64,000 bases of DNA from Acanthosepion pharaonis (GCA_903632075.3 CAHIKZ030000837.1:140001-204000), one strand, 5' to 3'; counted from the first letter of the stretch, positions 47,718 through 60,004 are shown. Made by a program: numbers and translations. The notes: generated by a model from the letters alone, not told the origin.

Positions 47718-49159
47718 CATACATACATATATATACTTTTTGAAAGCGTAATGTTTTTAGAAAATTTAAATTTAGTAAAATTTTTATTAATAATGAAAAT
47801 AATTCAATATGACATAAATAATTTTTAGAAAATTAAATTAAATAGTTTAGTACTTTTTTTTAATAATCCCCACTTCATCCTGTTTAAAATGATTGTGTCT
47901 ATTTAGAATAATTTGTTTATTTTTGCATTTATTTTAAAATTTAATGTTTAAAAAATATTAATTTCAATAAAATGGTAAAATTTCTTAAAAATTTCCCGAT
48001 TAAAAATATCGAAAAATATGACTTATATGTTCGTGGAATATCCGATTGTATTAAATGTACAGAAAATTCCTCCCAAAAATATCTATGCGAATTTATTCTG
48101 TTGTGTTTTTGCAACTTTGTCTGAAATTATTGAACAAATATTTTTTCGAATATTTGAACAAATAAATATTAAACTTTTTCCAAATAATTGTATTTAATGT
48201 ACTTTTAAATTTACTTTGTTGCTTCAATATTCATTTTTTTTATTACGTTATATTTTCTATAGGTATGGAATAGAAATTTTAAAAAATTACATATAGCGTT
48301 TCGACATTATCACCAGAATTAAAAGTAAATGTCCAAACGGGAATACTAATTCGTCCCGTTCGTTTTTACTTTTTAATTCTAAGAATTTTGAAACGTTTAC
48401 ATGGCTAAAAATGCATTAAGTATTTTTTTTATTTAAAATACCGTTGCAAATACAAAGCATACGATATTTTTAACCAAAGGGTAGTTTGGGTGAACTGAGT
48501 ATGAATAGAGATATATATTTGTCGTTAGTTATTGTAATTTTATTCGTTCTATAAATGACAATTTACCTCTTATCCCTGGGACAGATAAAAAGATATCTGT
48601 CACGTAGCTCGTTTCTGTACGTGCAGACGGTCTGTCACATAAAATTGCATGCAAACCATATTCTACCTTCAACCGTGGCGCGAGGCATGATGCACACTGG
48701 TCCAAGACAAAATGTCCGAAAATGTGAAAGTCAGACAACAGAATGTCTGACTGGTATCGAAATATGTGAAACCGGATGGAAATATGAAGAAAATTTCAAA
48801 AGGAGCGATTACAGAATCCTTACGAAACTGAAAAGAAATATAGCGAACATAATGTTGTATGCACTGACATAAAGTACCAGTGAAAAAAAATGAATAAATC
48901 TCAGCCTACGTCACAATAAATTTGGTTTTATAGATATAAAAATATGTATGACTGATGAGAGGATGCATTGGCTGTATCATCAGTGGTAGTACATTTGATG
49001 GAATTGGAAGCGAAACTATACTGGTCTACGGCTTACATCCAACTCTCACGACTACAACATGGCATTGACTACCGGTTAAAGTGTGTGAACGAAGTCAGAA
49101 AGGTTTTTTGTGAAGGGAAACGCTTCCCAACTACTCACCTGTGCCATGCGTCCACCGGC
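47713..49159. other. AT-rich DNA; unassigned frames near 48.5-49.1 kb
   Basis: Frames at 48529-48738, 48555-48872 and 48968-49174 lie in GC-richer DNA leading into a retroposon tail, so they may belong to its body. I recognise no domain. A short palindrome 'gacagat...atctgtc' is at about 48580-48601. Confidence 0.35.
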
Positions 49160-49372
49160 CAATCTCTAGCCTAAGTGTAGGAGCTTTGCTTATGCTAGAG
49201 GAACGCCTGAGAGGAAGAACGGTGTAACGTAAACATCCACGACGCAAAAGGAACCGACAAGCCATTGCTCTATGTTGCCTTGAATGTGAACATGAAACAC
49301 GATTACATCAAAAATGTGGGGAGGGGGTGACTGCAGCAACGCAAAATGCGATAACTGAATAAATGAATGAAT
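49160..49372 (+). repeat. Retroposon 3' end with (TGAA)n tail, copy 2
   Basis: It matches 5990-6242 through 'gtaggagcttygc', 'cgacaagccattgc', 'cttgaatgt' and the final 'aatgaatgaatga'. The shared 3' terminus defines the end of the element. Confidence 0.55.
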
Positions 49373-49889
49373 GATATTTTTTGCAAAATAGATTTGGATC
49401 AAATAATGAACGTAAGATAATAGATCAATTGCTATATAGTAATTTCGAAGTAGTCAGACAAAATGTGCTTTGAATATAAATCTAATCCCATATGAATTCG
49501 GAAACGTTTGACAGGAAACATCAACACCAGAAATATTGTTTAAAAATGGTTTTGAAAAGCAATTTTCATTTTTAAGCAAATGCTCAATGAGGGACCGATG
49601 ACAACAGAGTCTGACACAAACTAACGGTAGAACTAAAAACAATTTTAAAAAGGGGTCATATAAATGCAGTGTATTTTGGTTGACGGTCTATAAAGATTTT
49701 TTTTTTTACTTTAGATAATACAGAATTCTGACGTTTTGATTAAATGGATGAACGGCCAAGTAACAGAAAATCAAAGTGGGACCGCAAAGGAAGAAGCATT
49801 TCTTATAACCAGGATATAAAGCTAAAACATTCCACGTTCGAAATTAATGACATGACGAATACAACTCGCTACATTGGAGGTATGATTGC

Positions 49890-50310
49890 TGAACAATCTT
49901 CTCACCGATGAAGAAGAGTCTTGAATCAACAGAAATGTGGTTCTACAGAAGCTGCACAGAATTCCATGAGCCAAACATATGAGCAACTACGAGGTTTTAT
50001 AAAAAAAGGAAACGAAAATGACAATTATTCGTAACACCAGAAAGAGAGAGTTGAAATTTCTAGTATACAAAATGAGGAAAGCGGGCTTAGAAAACTTGAC
50101 ACTAACAGGACATATTAAAGAGACGAGGGACATGATAAAACGAAGATGTATAAATGGTTAGCAGAAAAAGGAGTAAGAGGGATAGAAAAAAGATTTTATA
50201 AAACACGGTTTAGTTGAGATAACTAAATGACAAAAAATTATTAAGAGCTACAAAGGATAGAAAATTGTAGAGAGCCATGGTCATCAAAGTCCATAAGAAG
50301 ATAGAAGATT
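49890..50310 (+). pseudogene. RTE-type LINE C-terminal remnant
   Basis: The plus strand gives 'KSLESTEMWFYR', then 'RKRELKFLVYKMRKAGLENL', 'TLTGHIKETRD', 'LAEKGVRG' and 'LLRATKDRKL', the ordered blocks of the RTE C-terminal region. Stops and frame changes separate them. Of the five RTE pieces here only this one and 59570-59868 are on the plus strand. Confidence 0.7.
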
Positions 50311-50692
50311 ATTATATAAGATTATTGTGTAGGATCAGCAGATGTACCACGTCATAATATACAAAAACTTATTTCGATGAATACACAAATTATTGAAATG
50401 CATTTGTTCATTCTATGTAGGCATTAACTTTAAATCACAATTCTTTTTATGTATTGATTAAGAAATAAACTTTACCCACTTATTTGAGATATGTCTCTTG
50501 GACTGAAGTGGTACATAGAGTAAACAATAAATTTGTTATCGTAAATACGTATATGCCTACTTTCCAGAAAGAAATATGTATTAGGATAGGGTGGATGGTG
50601 ATGATTATCTTATGACAATGTCCATTGCCAACATAGATATACCTGACCTTGGGCAATGATTGAAAGAAAATTCACAGTGAGTTAAAATTAGC
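50311..50692. other. AT-rich DNA with nothing recognised
   Basis: It may contain the RTE 3' UTR, but no second copy lets me place its end. Confidence 0.4.
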
Positions 50693-50694
50693 TA

Positions 50695-50849
50695 CAGTGT
50701 AACCCGGATATAAGAGAGATTTTCTCTGGTCCCAAATTAGAGCCTGTGTTGATGTATATAAAATAGACCAAACCCGGATATAAGAGAAACCCGGATAAAA
50801 GAGACGTCTTCTCCGGTCCCGACAACTCTCTTACATCCGGGTTACACTG
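50695..50849. mobile_element. Pogo/Tigger-like MITE, copy 2
   Basis: The 155-bp element is flanked by TA at 50693-50694 and 50850-50851. Its ends are CAGTGTAACCCGGATATAAG on the left and the same inverted on the right, with one mismatch (tacat for tatat). Apart from two extra terminal units in copy 1, the two copies differ at only a few positions, suggesting recent activity. Confidence 0.85.
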
Positions 50850-51271
50850 TACCACCAAAATTGTTTAAAAAAGTGTTTACCATGATGAAAAAATCCCTAA
50901 ACTTGATAAAAACCAAGTTTTTCTTTTCTTTCTTTTTTATTAACGTAATCATTATGTTATTAGCAAGAGGACAGTGAAAATTATTGTTTTCATTATTTTA
51001 TTGAATTTGAACCCTTTCTAGCACGTTCGAAATGTCGGTTAAAATATTTGTCTAGAGTCAGAGGGTGGGTCAAACGTTAGCATTTTGAAAATTTTATTTA
51101 AAATTATAAATTATAAATGAATATATATTAAAAGCCATTTTATATAAAAAGAAAAACATTAGTAAAGATAAATAAAAAAAAGCTTAATCAGCTAATTTTT
51201 AAATATTAGGCGCTCTTTTGAAATCTACAACTAGCGTTCATTTAACGTCTTTTTTTTTATTTATAGTTAAA

Positions 51272-52041
51272 CTAGCTGCATGGCCCGGCATTGCCCGTGC
51301 TTGGTTCAAATATCGTACGACTCATACAGCAATCGCTATCACTAGACTTAAAATATTTTTGCCCTTCCTTACCTTTAAAGGAGTGCCCTTTGCCGTGCTG
51401 ATGTTGCTACATGCCTTACTTCTTGCCTATCTCACACTGCGAATTTTCTCTAAGCTCTATACTAAACATTAAATCTGTTATGTAAAAAGAACTGAACAAA
51501 ATGAACACAAAATGATCAGCTTCAAAAAAGGACTCGTAACTGGAAAAACCGAATGAAAAAACAATGTTAACAACATATATTTTTTCACACCCAACCCAGT
51601 TCTGCGGAATCAGAATCAACGTTGAGTTTAAGCAAGTGAATGAGCCAATTGGAGTAAAGTGCCTTACAAATTTAAATTTTTACCAATTGTGACGAATGCA
51701 GCTATCGATTTTTTTGCATGCTAGTATGCTAGTTAACATTCATGTCAGTCAGCTGTTTAGCTCTCACGCTGGCCAATAGAATCTTCCTGCCTATATTCGT
51801 GGCAGCCAGCTGTTGGCTGTCACGCTTGCCAGTACAAAATGGCCGCAAACTACATGAAAACTGCCGTAGAAGCATGAAAAAATCGATTATTTCCACTATT
51901 GATGGGAGTTGGGAAATGCAAAGTCGGTCTTGGCCTTCCCGCTAACTTAGAGCATGTGCATGTAAATTCTGGTGTAAATCCGTCGAAAATTGCGGCCGTG
52001 CATTCGTTACACACACACATCATGCCTTTTATAGATAGAGA
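51272..52041 (-). mobile_element. Non-autonomous Helitron, copy 2
   Basis: On the minus strand it starts TCTCTATCTATAAAAGGC after an A (52041) and ends CAGCTAG before a T (51272). It shares the whole body with 3041-3848, including 'tgcacggccgcaattttcg', 'cggcagttttcatg' and 'gcaatgccgggccatgc'. It is 770 bp against 808 bp, partly because its (TG)n tract is short. The open frames 51218-51472, 51742-51945 and 51899-52081 all lie in this noncoding element or overlap it. Confidence 0.75.
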
Positions 52042-52149
52042 TCTTGGGGAATCGTTCGCTCTAATTCACAAAAAAAGTTAGAGTTATTCTTCAGTCAGAA
52101 AATGAGGGTCTTTTCTCAGTCCTGTAACCTCTCACAGACTCCTAGGCTA

Positions 52150-52755
52150 TTGTATCGTGAATAAGTAGATGGGGTCGGGGAACATCCCCTTTTGTGGCTT
52201 GCTCGGCTTGTCGGCATCGGATTTGCACTCTTTTTGGTCTTGAGCGACAGTTTTTGTTTACCTGGCGATTGATTCGGAACGTGCTACCTGTCAATGACGT
52301 GCTCTTCAGAATGGGTCTGGGCGAATCTGCCGACTGTCATCGGTGTGACCTTGGCTTGGAAGAAACCGTTGCGCACGAATTCTAACATTGTCCACAGGTA
52401 CGCCCTTTCTGTGAATATGTCGTCAAGTTGGCGGCTTGTATCGCACCTGATCAGATTCTGTCCATCGACCTCGTTTACGCTTATGAAAATGTGTCGGCCC
52501 CGTTCACCTGGGTGAAACAGATGATGTTTCTTACGTTGCTAGCCATGACAATAATGGCAGTATTGGCGTCACGAAAGAGGGAATTTTACACTACGTATGT
52601 TGTTCTCATCAGGATCTGTTTGTGTTCTTCAAGCATCAGCTCAGAATTAAGATCTGAGCTCATAGAAGTTTTGGGATCTCAAAGAGAGAAAAGTTCTTTA
52701 TTAAAAAGATTGTTAAGATTTCTGGTTCTGCGATATATTATTCGAGTTTACTAAC
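52150..52755 (+). pseudogene. LINE C-terminal fragment with zf-RVT domain
   Basis: One plus frame reads 'FTWRLIRNVLPVNDVLFRMG', then a zinc-binding stretch 'DCHRCDLGLEETVAHEF', a TAA where Tyr is expected (52383-52385), and 'HCPQVRPFCEYVVKL' in the same frame. This is the zf-RVT domain (C-x2-C...H...C) found after the reverse transcriptase in many non-LTR retrotransposons. It continues with 'FLTLLAMTIMAVLASRK'. A frameshift near 52600 moves the expected ending 'FVFFKHQLRIKI' to another frame. The RT itself is absent. It starts about 100 bases downstream of Helitron copy 2. Confidence 0.75.
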
Positions 52756-52899
52756 AAATATTTTACGTGATAAAGATGATAACATTTCCGGTTCTGTGGT
52801 AAATAATCCGAGTAGACCACGTAAAATAATTATTTACTAAAGAATCATCGTCTCATTGTGTTGAATTATTCAAATTTTATTCAATATATTCGATAAAAA

Positions 52900-53195
52900 T
52901 ATATAATTTAAAGTAATATTCAAACATATGGTCAATCGATTTTTATTTGAGGATGAAAAGTGTAAGATTGTTTGTATCGGGTGACTTTTGTTACAAGTAT
53001 GTTTCCATGGTTTTGGAAAAAAAATAAGAAAGTAAATTTAGTGTAAGTTGAGAAATATTATTTGTTTTAACTTACAAGGTATAAGGTAAAAACCATATGG
53101 AATAACATACATGCCCTTTTTTATGATAATAATGTTAAATCTCCGTATCCTATACATTCTTGTGTTCATATTGTTGAAAGAAGAACGCGTAAAAA
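52900..53195 (+). repeat. Direct repeat A, possible 5' LTR of the gag relic
   Basis: 'gaggatgaaaagtgtaagattgtttgtatcggg' (in broken form) and later 'atatggaataacatacatg' and 'gaaagaagaacgcgtaaaaa' recur in the same order at 57352-58180. The two sit on either side of a gag-like remnant. Confidence 0.45.
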
Positions 53196-53479
53196 AAAAA
53201 CCCCAAAAAACACAAAAACAATAAATAAAACGAATGATTCTGTTTTATTTTTTTTCTTTCATTATGCATATTTAGTTTCATTCATTTTTAGTGGATAAAG
53301 ATAATTTTAAACACTATTATTAAGGCATTTTCTGTTCACAGATATGAATGTTTTATTGTTGCATGCTTGTTGCATGCTTACAATTTGGTAAACTGATGTT
53401 TATTAACCTTGTTTTAAAATACTTGTTCAATTTTTAAATTGTATTTTAATTGAACATTAAAAATGAAGTCGTCTGCTAC

Positions 53480-54850
53480 TGTAAAGCTTAAAAAGAGATT
53501 TTTTTAAAAAGGTTATCAAGGAACACATTGTTCAATATATTAAATCTGAAGAAAATGAACTTTGTAAAAGTATTTTTTTTTTAAATTCAAAAAGAGAGAG
53601 TCATGGAAGTATTAACCTCTTTAAATCTTATTAATGAGCAAATTATTAATTGCTATTTTGAGAATGAAGTTATGAAGAACATAACAGGGCGGGAACTTTA
53701 TTTATGCTCGCATTACCATTTTTTTTGTGTTAAGAAATGAACGCAGCTTGTCTTGTGTCTAGTAATTCACATTTCTTTTCTTCTCATTATAATGTTGCTC
53801 CTAAACTTAAATGTTTTGAATTCAATCCTGAAATTTTGTCTCAGTAAAAATTCAGATTATGATAATTTATCATAAGAATTTGAAAACTGCGTTCTTAGTA
53901 TTAAAAATAATTTTTTGCATCTTAGTATTTTAAAAAATCATAAGTCATCGTTCCATTTCCGACTTAAATGTTGACATTGTCGTAGTCATTTTGAATAAAG
54001 TATTTCTGGATCGGGAATATAATATAAATAGTATTTTTGAATCTATAACCGAATCCAAGGTTTTACGAGAATATGAGTTGAACGCTGTAAAAATATTCTT
54101 ATCAAAGTTTAAAACAAATTTTTGAATTGAAAAATTCCTTTAATTTGAATTTCCTGGAAAATGACAGACCGGATAATAAATATATGATTTTCATAATGTT
54201 ATGCTTATGCTTTGCGTAAATCTCGGCGCAGTATTTCTAGTAGTAGTAATATTAGTAGAAGTACAGTTCTTCGTGTCCTGAATAGCATGCGGGTTTTCTA
54301 GGTATAGCTACACTAAGTTCGCCAGTTATTCTCTATTTATACTTGTCTATCTAATTTGCATAAGATACTAGATATTTCTTTGATATTTTACCTGTTATGT
54401 TGAGAAGAGTAATTGTTAATGTAGGTCGAAACAATTATCCCTGTCTTAATGATATATTTTATAATTACTTTAAAATAATAAAACTTTAGAAATAATTAAA
54501 CCAAAAAACTATGCTACAATCAAACAGGCTTTTAATGCTAAGAATTTCGTTCTTAATAAATTTGAGACTAATGATAAAAACAGAAATGTATCTACATTGC
54601 AGAACTTTTATACTAAATCTAACATTGATGATTAATGTAATTTTTGCAAAAGTAATACACATAATACTATTTATTGCAAAATTTACCTGCCCTTAAAAGA
54701 CAGACTGCAGTAATGTGAAGTTTATATGTTGTGTATTAAATGTTCTAGTCTTAACCATTCCAAGGATGTTTGTTGAGGTAATATGAGATTGTTGGATCCT
54801 TGTTGAAAATGTAACAATAAATATCATTTTGGAGAATTGTGTTCTAATTT
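53480..54850 (+). pseudogene. Bel/Pao-like gag relic with three CCHC zinc knuckles
   Basis: In one reading frame, three knuckles of exact spacing C-x2-C-x4-H-x4-C occur at 54636-54677, 54732-54773 and 54801-54842, the third with a stop inside. The same frame upstream has an open stretch at about 54477-54632 and, at 53982-54124, a block resembling the capsid region (DUF1759 type) of Bel/Pao gag ('LNKVFLDREYNINSIFES'). Stops and small indels break it throughout. Gag packages the element RNA; clustered knuckles bind it. Bel/Pao is my best reading; another LTR group is possible. No protease, RT or integrase was recognised downstream. Confidence 0.5.
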
Positions 54851-55149
54851 GCATATATTTTCTATAAATTCCAATTCTTGCTTTCAGCTAGAAGATTAAC
54901 ACAAACATGTCAGTATCGGTTATAAAACTCTTATCTTTAGATTTGTAGTCTGTCCTTTCATAATTAACTTTATCATAAAATATCATGTCGAAAGATACAC
55001 TGATAGTTCATATAAAGAAATAATACTTAACGATTTTGTGTAGATATTCTTATCGAAACTCACAATACTTCTGTGATGTTATGAAGCTTGTATCGTAATG
55101 CAATGGCTGAAATAAATTTTTTAAGATCTTGTAATACTGCGAAGTTTTA

Positions 55150-55315
55150 AGGTCGGAAATGAAAAAAGATAAAAGTTTGGTAACAGCTGCAACATCTAAA
55201 ATAACAGGCAAGTTGGGCACAGCATTAGTTAATACTAGTGTTTGTATGAATGTAAACAATTCAGTTCGCTGGTAGGCCATTGAACAACCTCACCAGACAA
55301 CCAATGTGAGCTATG
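55150..55315 (+). repeat. Inverted partner of 56768-56930
   Basis: The stretch containing 'aataacaggcaagttg', 'gttaatactagtgtttgt' and 'cagacaaccaatgtgagct' is the reverse complement, with changes, of 56768-56930. The plus reading 'AATSKITGKLGTALVNTSVC' matches the minus reading of the partner. Confidence 0.7.
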
Positions 55316-56115
55316 CAACCAAAACAGTAAAACACTACGGAAAGACTATTTAAAGCAGACTCGGATGTTTAAATGTCTGCGAATGTTCTTATGAAAAGTA
55401 CTGGGTTATTTATATGATCCAGTGAACGATGAATTACATATTGCTATGCGTAGTGTGGCTGATACAAAAAGAGGATTTTTGTCACAAAATTCTAGTGCCC
55501 ATGATCGTTTAGCCCTTTGCTTACTGGTCAAAATGAAGAGGAGACAACTCCTTAGCGACATCTGGAAAGGAATTTGGGTTAAGATGAACGTACACCTTCA
55601 GTCGTTCGAAATGTGTGGAATAAAATATTTGTAAGACTTATTTCATTGTATAATTAAGACTTACTAGATTTAGAGTTGACACTTCTATTATTTCCGATTT
55701 TATTAATTTTTTGTGATGCGTCAAAAAAGCATTCGATTTTACAGTTTATATCTTCAAAAGGGTTCGGTTAAATAGATAGTTGCCAAAGCTAGCATTTCCC
55801 CTTTGGTTAGGAGAACTTTGCCATCAATAGAGATGTTATCTGTTCATTTGGTCTTTAAATGTATGCTTAATATATTAAAAACTTTAAAACAAATGTAATA
55901 AAAAACTTTATTAGGTGCTGATGCTCAGGTTGTATTATCTTGATTACTGTCTGAAGACATTAAAGCACAATGTATGTTTGTTAAAAACATACTAAAAGAT
56001 ATTAAGGAAAATATAAAAAAAATGAGTGACCTTGTTTTTAATCTCTGTTTTAAATGTTCCGACAGCATAAAATCCTGCTGATTTACACACTAAAAAAAAA
56101 AAAAACAAATTATTT
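55316..56115. other. AT-rich DNA; unassigned frame 55422-55634
   Basis: The 70-codon frame is GC-richer than its flanks but shows no domain; it may belong to the LTR element. Confidence 0.3.
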
Positions 56116-56790
56116 CTATGGGCCGTGTCTTTTCAGGAAGTAGGATATCATGGTTCTCCGCCTCCCTTTATCCATTGCAGCTCTTAACAGGTTCCTTTCC
56201 TCTGCCACTTCTCCCAGACCACGTTCTGTCATCCACTTGCTTAACCCCGCTAGGTATGATTTGCGTTGTTTTCCCTTGTCTCTCTTTCCCTCTATTCGAC
56301 TCATGGGTATCAGATTTTCCAGGTTCCCCTTTCTTATTATGCGTTCCAGGTACTTCAACTGCCTCTTCCTGATATTAAGTATAAGCTTCCTCATGGTTTG
56401 ACTTCTCTCTAAGACCTCATCGTTGCTCACACGCTCGGTTTATAATATCCTCATAATCCTCCTGTACAAGCACATCTGTGTCGCCTCGAGTCACTTCTTT
56501 ATCTTTGAGGAAATCGTTCAATGTTCGCAGCAGTAAAGAAGGACAGATGTCACGTAACAGCTTAGTATTCTTTTCTTCGTTACCAAAGAAATCCTCCTGT
56601 CACGCAATAGGCTGACCATCATTTGGAATGCGTCCTTCGCTATCACAATACGTCTACGGATCTCAGTGTCGCATTTACCATCCTCTGTCAGAACGCTTTC
56701 CAGATATTTAAACTTCCGTGTCTGGTTTAAATAATCTTTTAAAATTCCGGACTGTTTTACAATTTTGCTTATATAGCTCACATTGGTTGT
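56116..56790 (-). pseudogene. RTE-type LINE C-terminal half, best copy
   Basis: The minus frame 56781-56518 reads 'NQTRKFKYLESVLTEDGKCD', 'TEIRRRIVIAKDAFQMMVSL' and 'RILSCYVTSVLLYCCEH', the region after the RT catalytic core in RTE/BovB-like proteins. After a frame change the frame 56430-56116 gives 'SNDEVLERSQTMRKLILNIR', 'KRQLKYLERIIRKGNLENLI' and a short end 'LKRHGP' with stop. The linking segment is shifted in frame and damaged. The upstream RT core and endonuclease are missing. Its 5' edge coincides with the inverted repeat at 56768-56930. Confidence 0.8.
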
Positions 56791-56930
56791 CTGATGAGTT
56801 TGTTCAATGAACTATCAGCGAATTGAATTGTTTAAATTCAGACAGACAAACATTAGTATTAACTAATGATGTGGCTAACTTGCCTGTTATTTTAGATATT
56901 GCGGCTGTTTCAAATATTGAAAAAAAACTT
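56768..56930 (-). repeat. Inverted partner of 55150-55315
   Basis: See the partner entry. This copy lies directly upstream of the RTE remnant in that element's own orientation. Confidence 0.7.
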
Positions 56931-56937
56931 CTTGTTA

Positions 56938-57035
56938 CATGTGACCTGGCTCGGGATCGGCGAGCGTGGGCAGCGATGGTCCGTGTTGCCGTATTTGCTC
57001 GGGAGGAAGCCGGTTCAACCCGACCAGGGTGAAAA
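56938..57035 (+). pseudogene. Short LINE C-terminal end
   Basis: The frame reads 'CDLARDRRAWAAMVRVAV' then 'EEAGSTRPG' and a stop. This is like the extreme C-terminus of some LINE proteins ('L..DR..W...VR....AGSTRPG'). It is GC-rich against AT-rich flanks. The rest of the element is missing. Confidence 0.4.
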
Positions 57036-57279
57036 TCGATACAAGTCAAGTCAGTCTCCAAATGACTCTCTTTATACACATTATAACAATTCAAGATTTT
57101 TAATTGCTAAAGATGATTTTTTGACATTAATTTGCCTCTCAGATCAGATCTTTTAGAAAAAAAAGAGACATTTTGTTTGACAAATCCCACAGATTATGGC
57201 ACGAAGATACTTAACATTTACGCGATCTCTATCAAATTGATGTTAAGAATATTAATTGCTCAATGAAACACTATATTAG

Positions 57280-57282
<3 letters not shown>

Positions 57283-57346
<64 letters not shown>
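57283..57346. repeat. (TA)n microsatellite
   Basis: About 32 TA units. Confidence 0.97.
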
Positions 57347-57349
<3 letters not shown>

Positions 57350-57351
57350 CT

Positions 57352-58180
57352 AAAGTAATATTTGGACATACGGTCTATCAATTATTATTTGCGGATGAAA
57401 AGCGTCGGATTGTTTATATCGGGTAAATTTTGTTAAAATATGTTTGGAAAAATCAGAAACTAAATGTACTATAACTTGACAAAAGTTATTTGTTTTTACT
57501 TATAAGGTTTGTTTACGGAAATGTGACATGTTTCAAAAGGAATTCAAATTCTTCATTTACGGCTTTTAAGTAAAGAGATGTATTTCCAAATTTGTCTAAA
57601 GGACAATACTACTGGAGGAAAAAAAACTTATTCCGAAGATGAGAATAGTTCCTGTTAAATTGTGTTGTTAGTTCAGAAATCTAACATTATGAAACATTAT
57701 AAAATCATTTGATATAAATGATTTTCTTTTTTTCTTCTTTTTAAATGATAGTATTAACTTTCTCATTTCTGATTAATTAAATATTACAATCCTAGTTTGG
57801 AAATTGTTTAATAACAATAATTTTGCAGTATAAAAATGAAGCAAGAAGCAAGATTATAAAGCTAATACGTGTGAAGAAGTAAAGAAGTAAAAGAGAACAA
57901 AAAAACATCAAATTTATACATACAATGAAAATATTATTACGGAGTTCTAAATGTGTAAAATGGTCTATGAAATTGCGTGATGTAAGCTTTAAAATTACTT
58001 ATTAAGCAAACATCCATATGTGAGTAAATAGTTTCAATATTTTTTGTTCTGTTATCGTAAAAAATTCATATGGAATAAGATGCATGTCCTCTTTTATAAT
58101 AAAAAGAAAATAAATTTGTTAACCTTTTTCTTTCTTTAGTTTATATTTCTGAAAGAAGAACGCATAAAAAAAACAGCATT
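57352..58180 (+). repeat. Direct repeat B, possible 3' LTR of the gag relic
   Basis: It repeats 52900-53195 in two pieces (57352-57520 and 58066-58180), separated by about 550 bp of unrelated AT-rich DNA, presumably a later insertion. Confidence 0.45.
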
Positions 58181-59560
58181 GGAAATTTTAATGTATTTTT
58201 GGCGTTAAACACATTTTATTGAAAATTCTTCAAAATCGAATAATTGTCGGATTATAATGAAATTTTCTTAAATTATTCACAAACAAATGCTGTTACTTTT
58301 TTGAAAAAAATTAAAGCTTAAAGAATGATTTTTCATCTTTTTTTACAGGTTAAAATTTAAATGACGTAGTGCATACGGGACAGAGAGAGATTCCAGTAAT
58401 ACACACACACATATATATGCGTTTGTGTGTTCAGACATAGTAGACGATTGATTAAATATATAAGTATGTGTCAATGCCAACGTATGAGCATGTTTGTCGC
58501 CAATTTAAAATGTAGAATTTGCCAGTTATGTGTTCATGCATGCATGTAAGCGCGTGTGTGGGTCGTGCATATGACGTATTTCGGCTTTGGATATGATATG
58601 ATGACCGCAGCATCGGAGAATTAATAATATTAATTCATCGATTATGATTTAATTTTGTCTATCCATCTCTTTATATAAGTATCTGACGGGGCAAAGAGAT
58701 CCGATTCAAAAATGCAGCTTAGCTTATGATTGATCCAGGATCAGGAACCTCATATCCTGGTTGAGAACAAGTCTATGATATTCGTATCCTGGCCTGGAAG
58801 GTTTCCGATTGATTGATCGAAATAAAAGTTCACGGTCTAGCGATCTTGAACATACATGTATTTTTTAAAGATGTTGAAATTTTTCTCTTCTTAATATATA
58901 TTTATTTTTCTATCACTACAATGGTAAATAATTTTATTTAGAAACTCAAATTTATCAATTTAACATTTTACTTTCATCTTCAATATTGCCCTAACGACAT
59001 ATAATTAAAAATACGTTTTCGTTGTAGGAAATCAACACGTATATCTAAGGGTTAAAAACGTGGGTCATATCGATTAGACAAATAGCATGATGCTGGAAAA
59101 AAACATTGCACACAATTTACAGCAGACCATCAAAATGACTAGACGTATTGATCGCTTGATCTGGAGTGACACGCGGCAACCTAGTTAAGAGGAACGACAT
59201 CTCTCAGCCGCGTCCATCAATGCTAGTGTGGTAAAGATGTGGAACAGTTTTAAATATAAAAGAGTCCCATCCCAAAGACGGCAAATAGTGAATGTCAAAA
59301 TGATGTTTGGTTGAACGTTATGTGGTAGTTGCATATCTCATTGTATTTTTTCTTTAATCTAATCCTTTATAGCATCAAATATTGGGAAGACAGAAAAGAC
59401 GCATAAAGGTAATCTTCTTCACTCTTAAGTCCTGGTTTTTCTTGCAGGTTTCATGGAAATTTTTTTTCTAAATCTTTCCATTTCTGATGCACACATTTTT
59501 AGATGCATAGTGGATTAAAACAATCAAAGAGAGGGCACGAAAGAAATTATCATGTCTACA
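58181..59560. other. AT-rich DNA with nothing recognised
   Basis: GC-richer patches at 58680-58830 and 59140-59260 are unassigned. Confidence 0.35.
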
Positions 59561-59569
59561 ATTCTTGGA

Positions 59570-59868
59570 TAGAAGATGGTTGCTACCAAGCTATCTGAAA
59601 GCCCACCGAAATGATTATGAAGAAGAAGAATCAAAGAAACGCTATACAAGAGGTCAGTCGAAGTCCGGAACAACAACAGCTCCGTGTCCATTTGACACAC
59701 TCCAGGATGGGCATGACAAGTGGGCGACTGGAGCGACAAATACCATCAAGCCACCAACGCAGTGTACAACTATCGGAACGTCGCAAATTCGCACCCTCTA
59801 TGCTTCTAGGGAAAGGACATGAAAATGCCGGAACTCCTGAAACCACTGTCAACAGATCAGATTGTAAG
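59570..59868 (+). pseudogene. RTE-type LINE 5' end, start of the APE endonuclease
   Basis: The frame 59565-59822 ends with 'CTTIGTSQIRTLYASRERT'. The block 'IGT.Q.RTLYAS' at about 59766-59810 resembles the first conserved strand of the apurinic-type endonuclease in RTE/L2-like LINEs (usually 'GTWNVRTLY..GK', where the Asn binds metal; here Trp and Asn are replaced). A frameshift then carries the sequence on for some 30 bases. A T-run at 59870-59887 follows. Only the N-terminal edge of the protein is present, the reverse of the usual 5' truncation. Confidence 0.5.
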
Positions 59869-60004
59869 AGTTTTTTTTTTTTTTTTTAAATCATTTCTCA
59901 ACAAGCAATGTGGTAAAAGCACCAAGGCACAAGAGCTTACTACGTTTGAAAGAAAAAGAAAAAAAATGAGAAACATTCTTAAGGAGAGAGAGCAATAAAA
60001 GAAG

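Noticed and set aside
51218..52081. Three plus-strand frames read as genes
   Set aside because: They lie in or overlap Helitron copy 2 and are not conserved as frames in copy 1.
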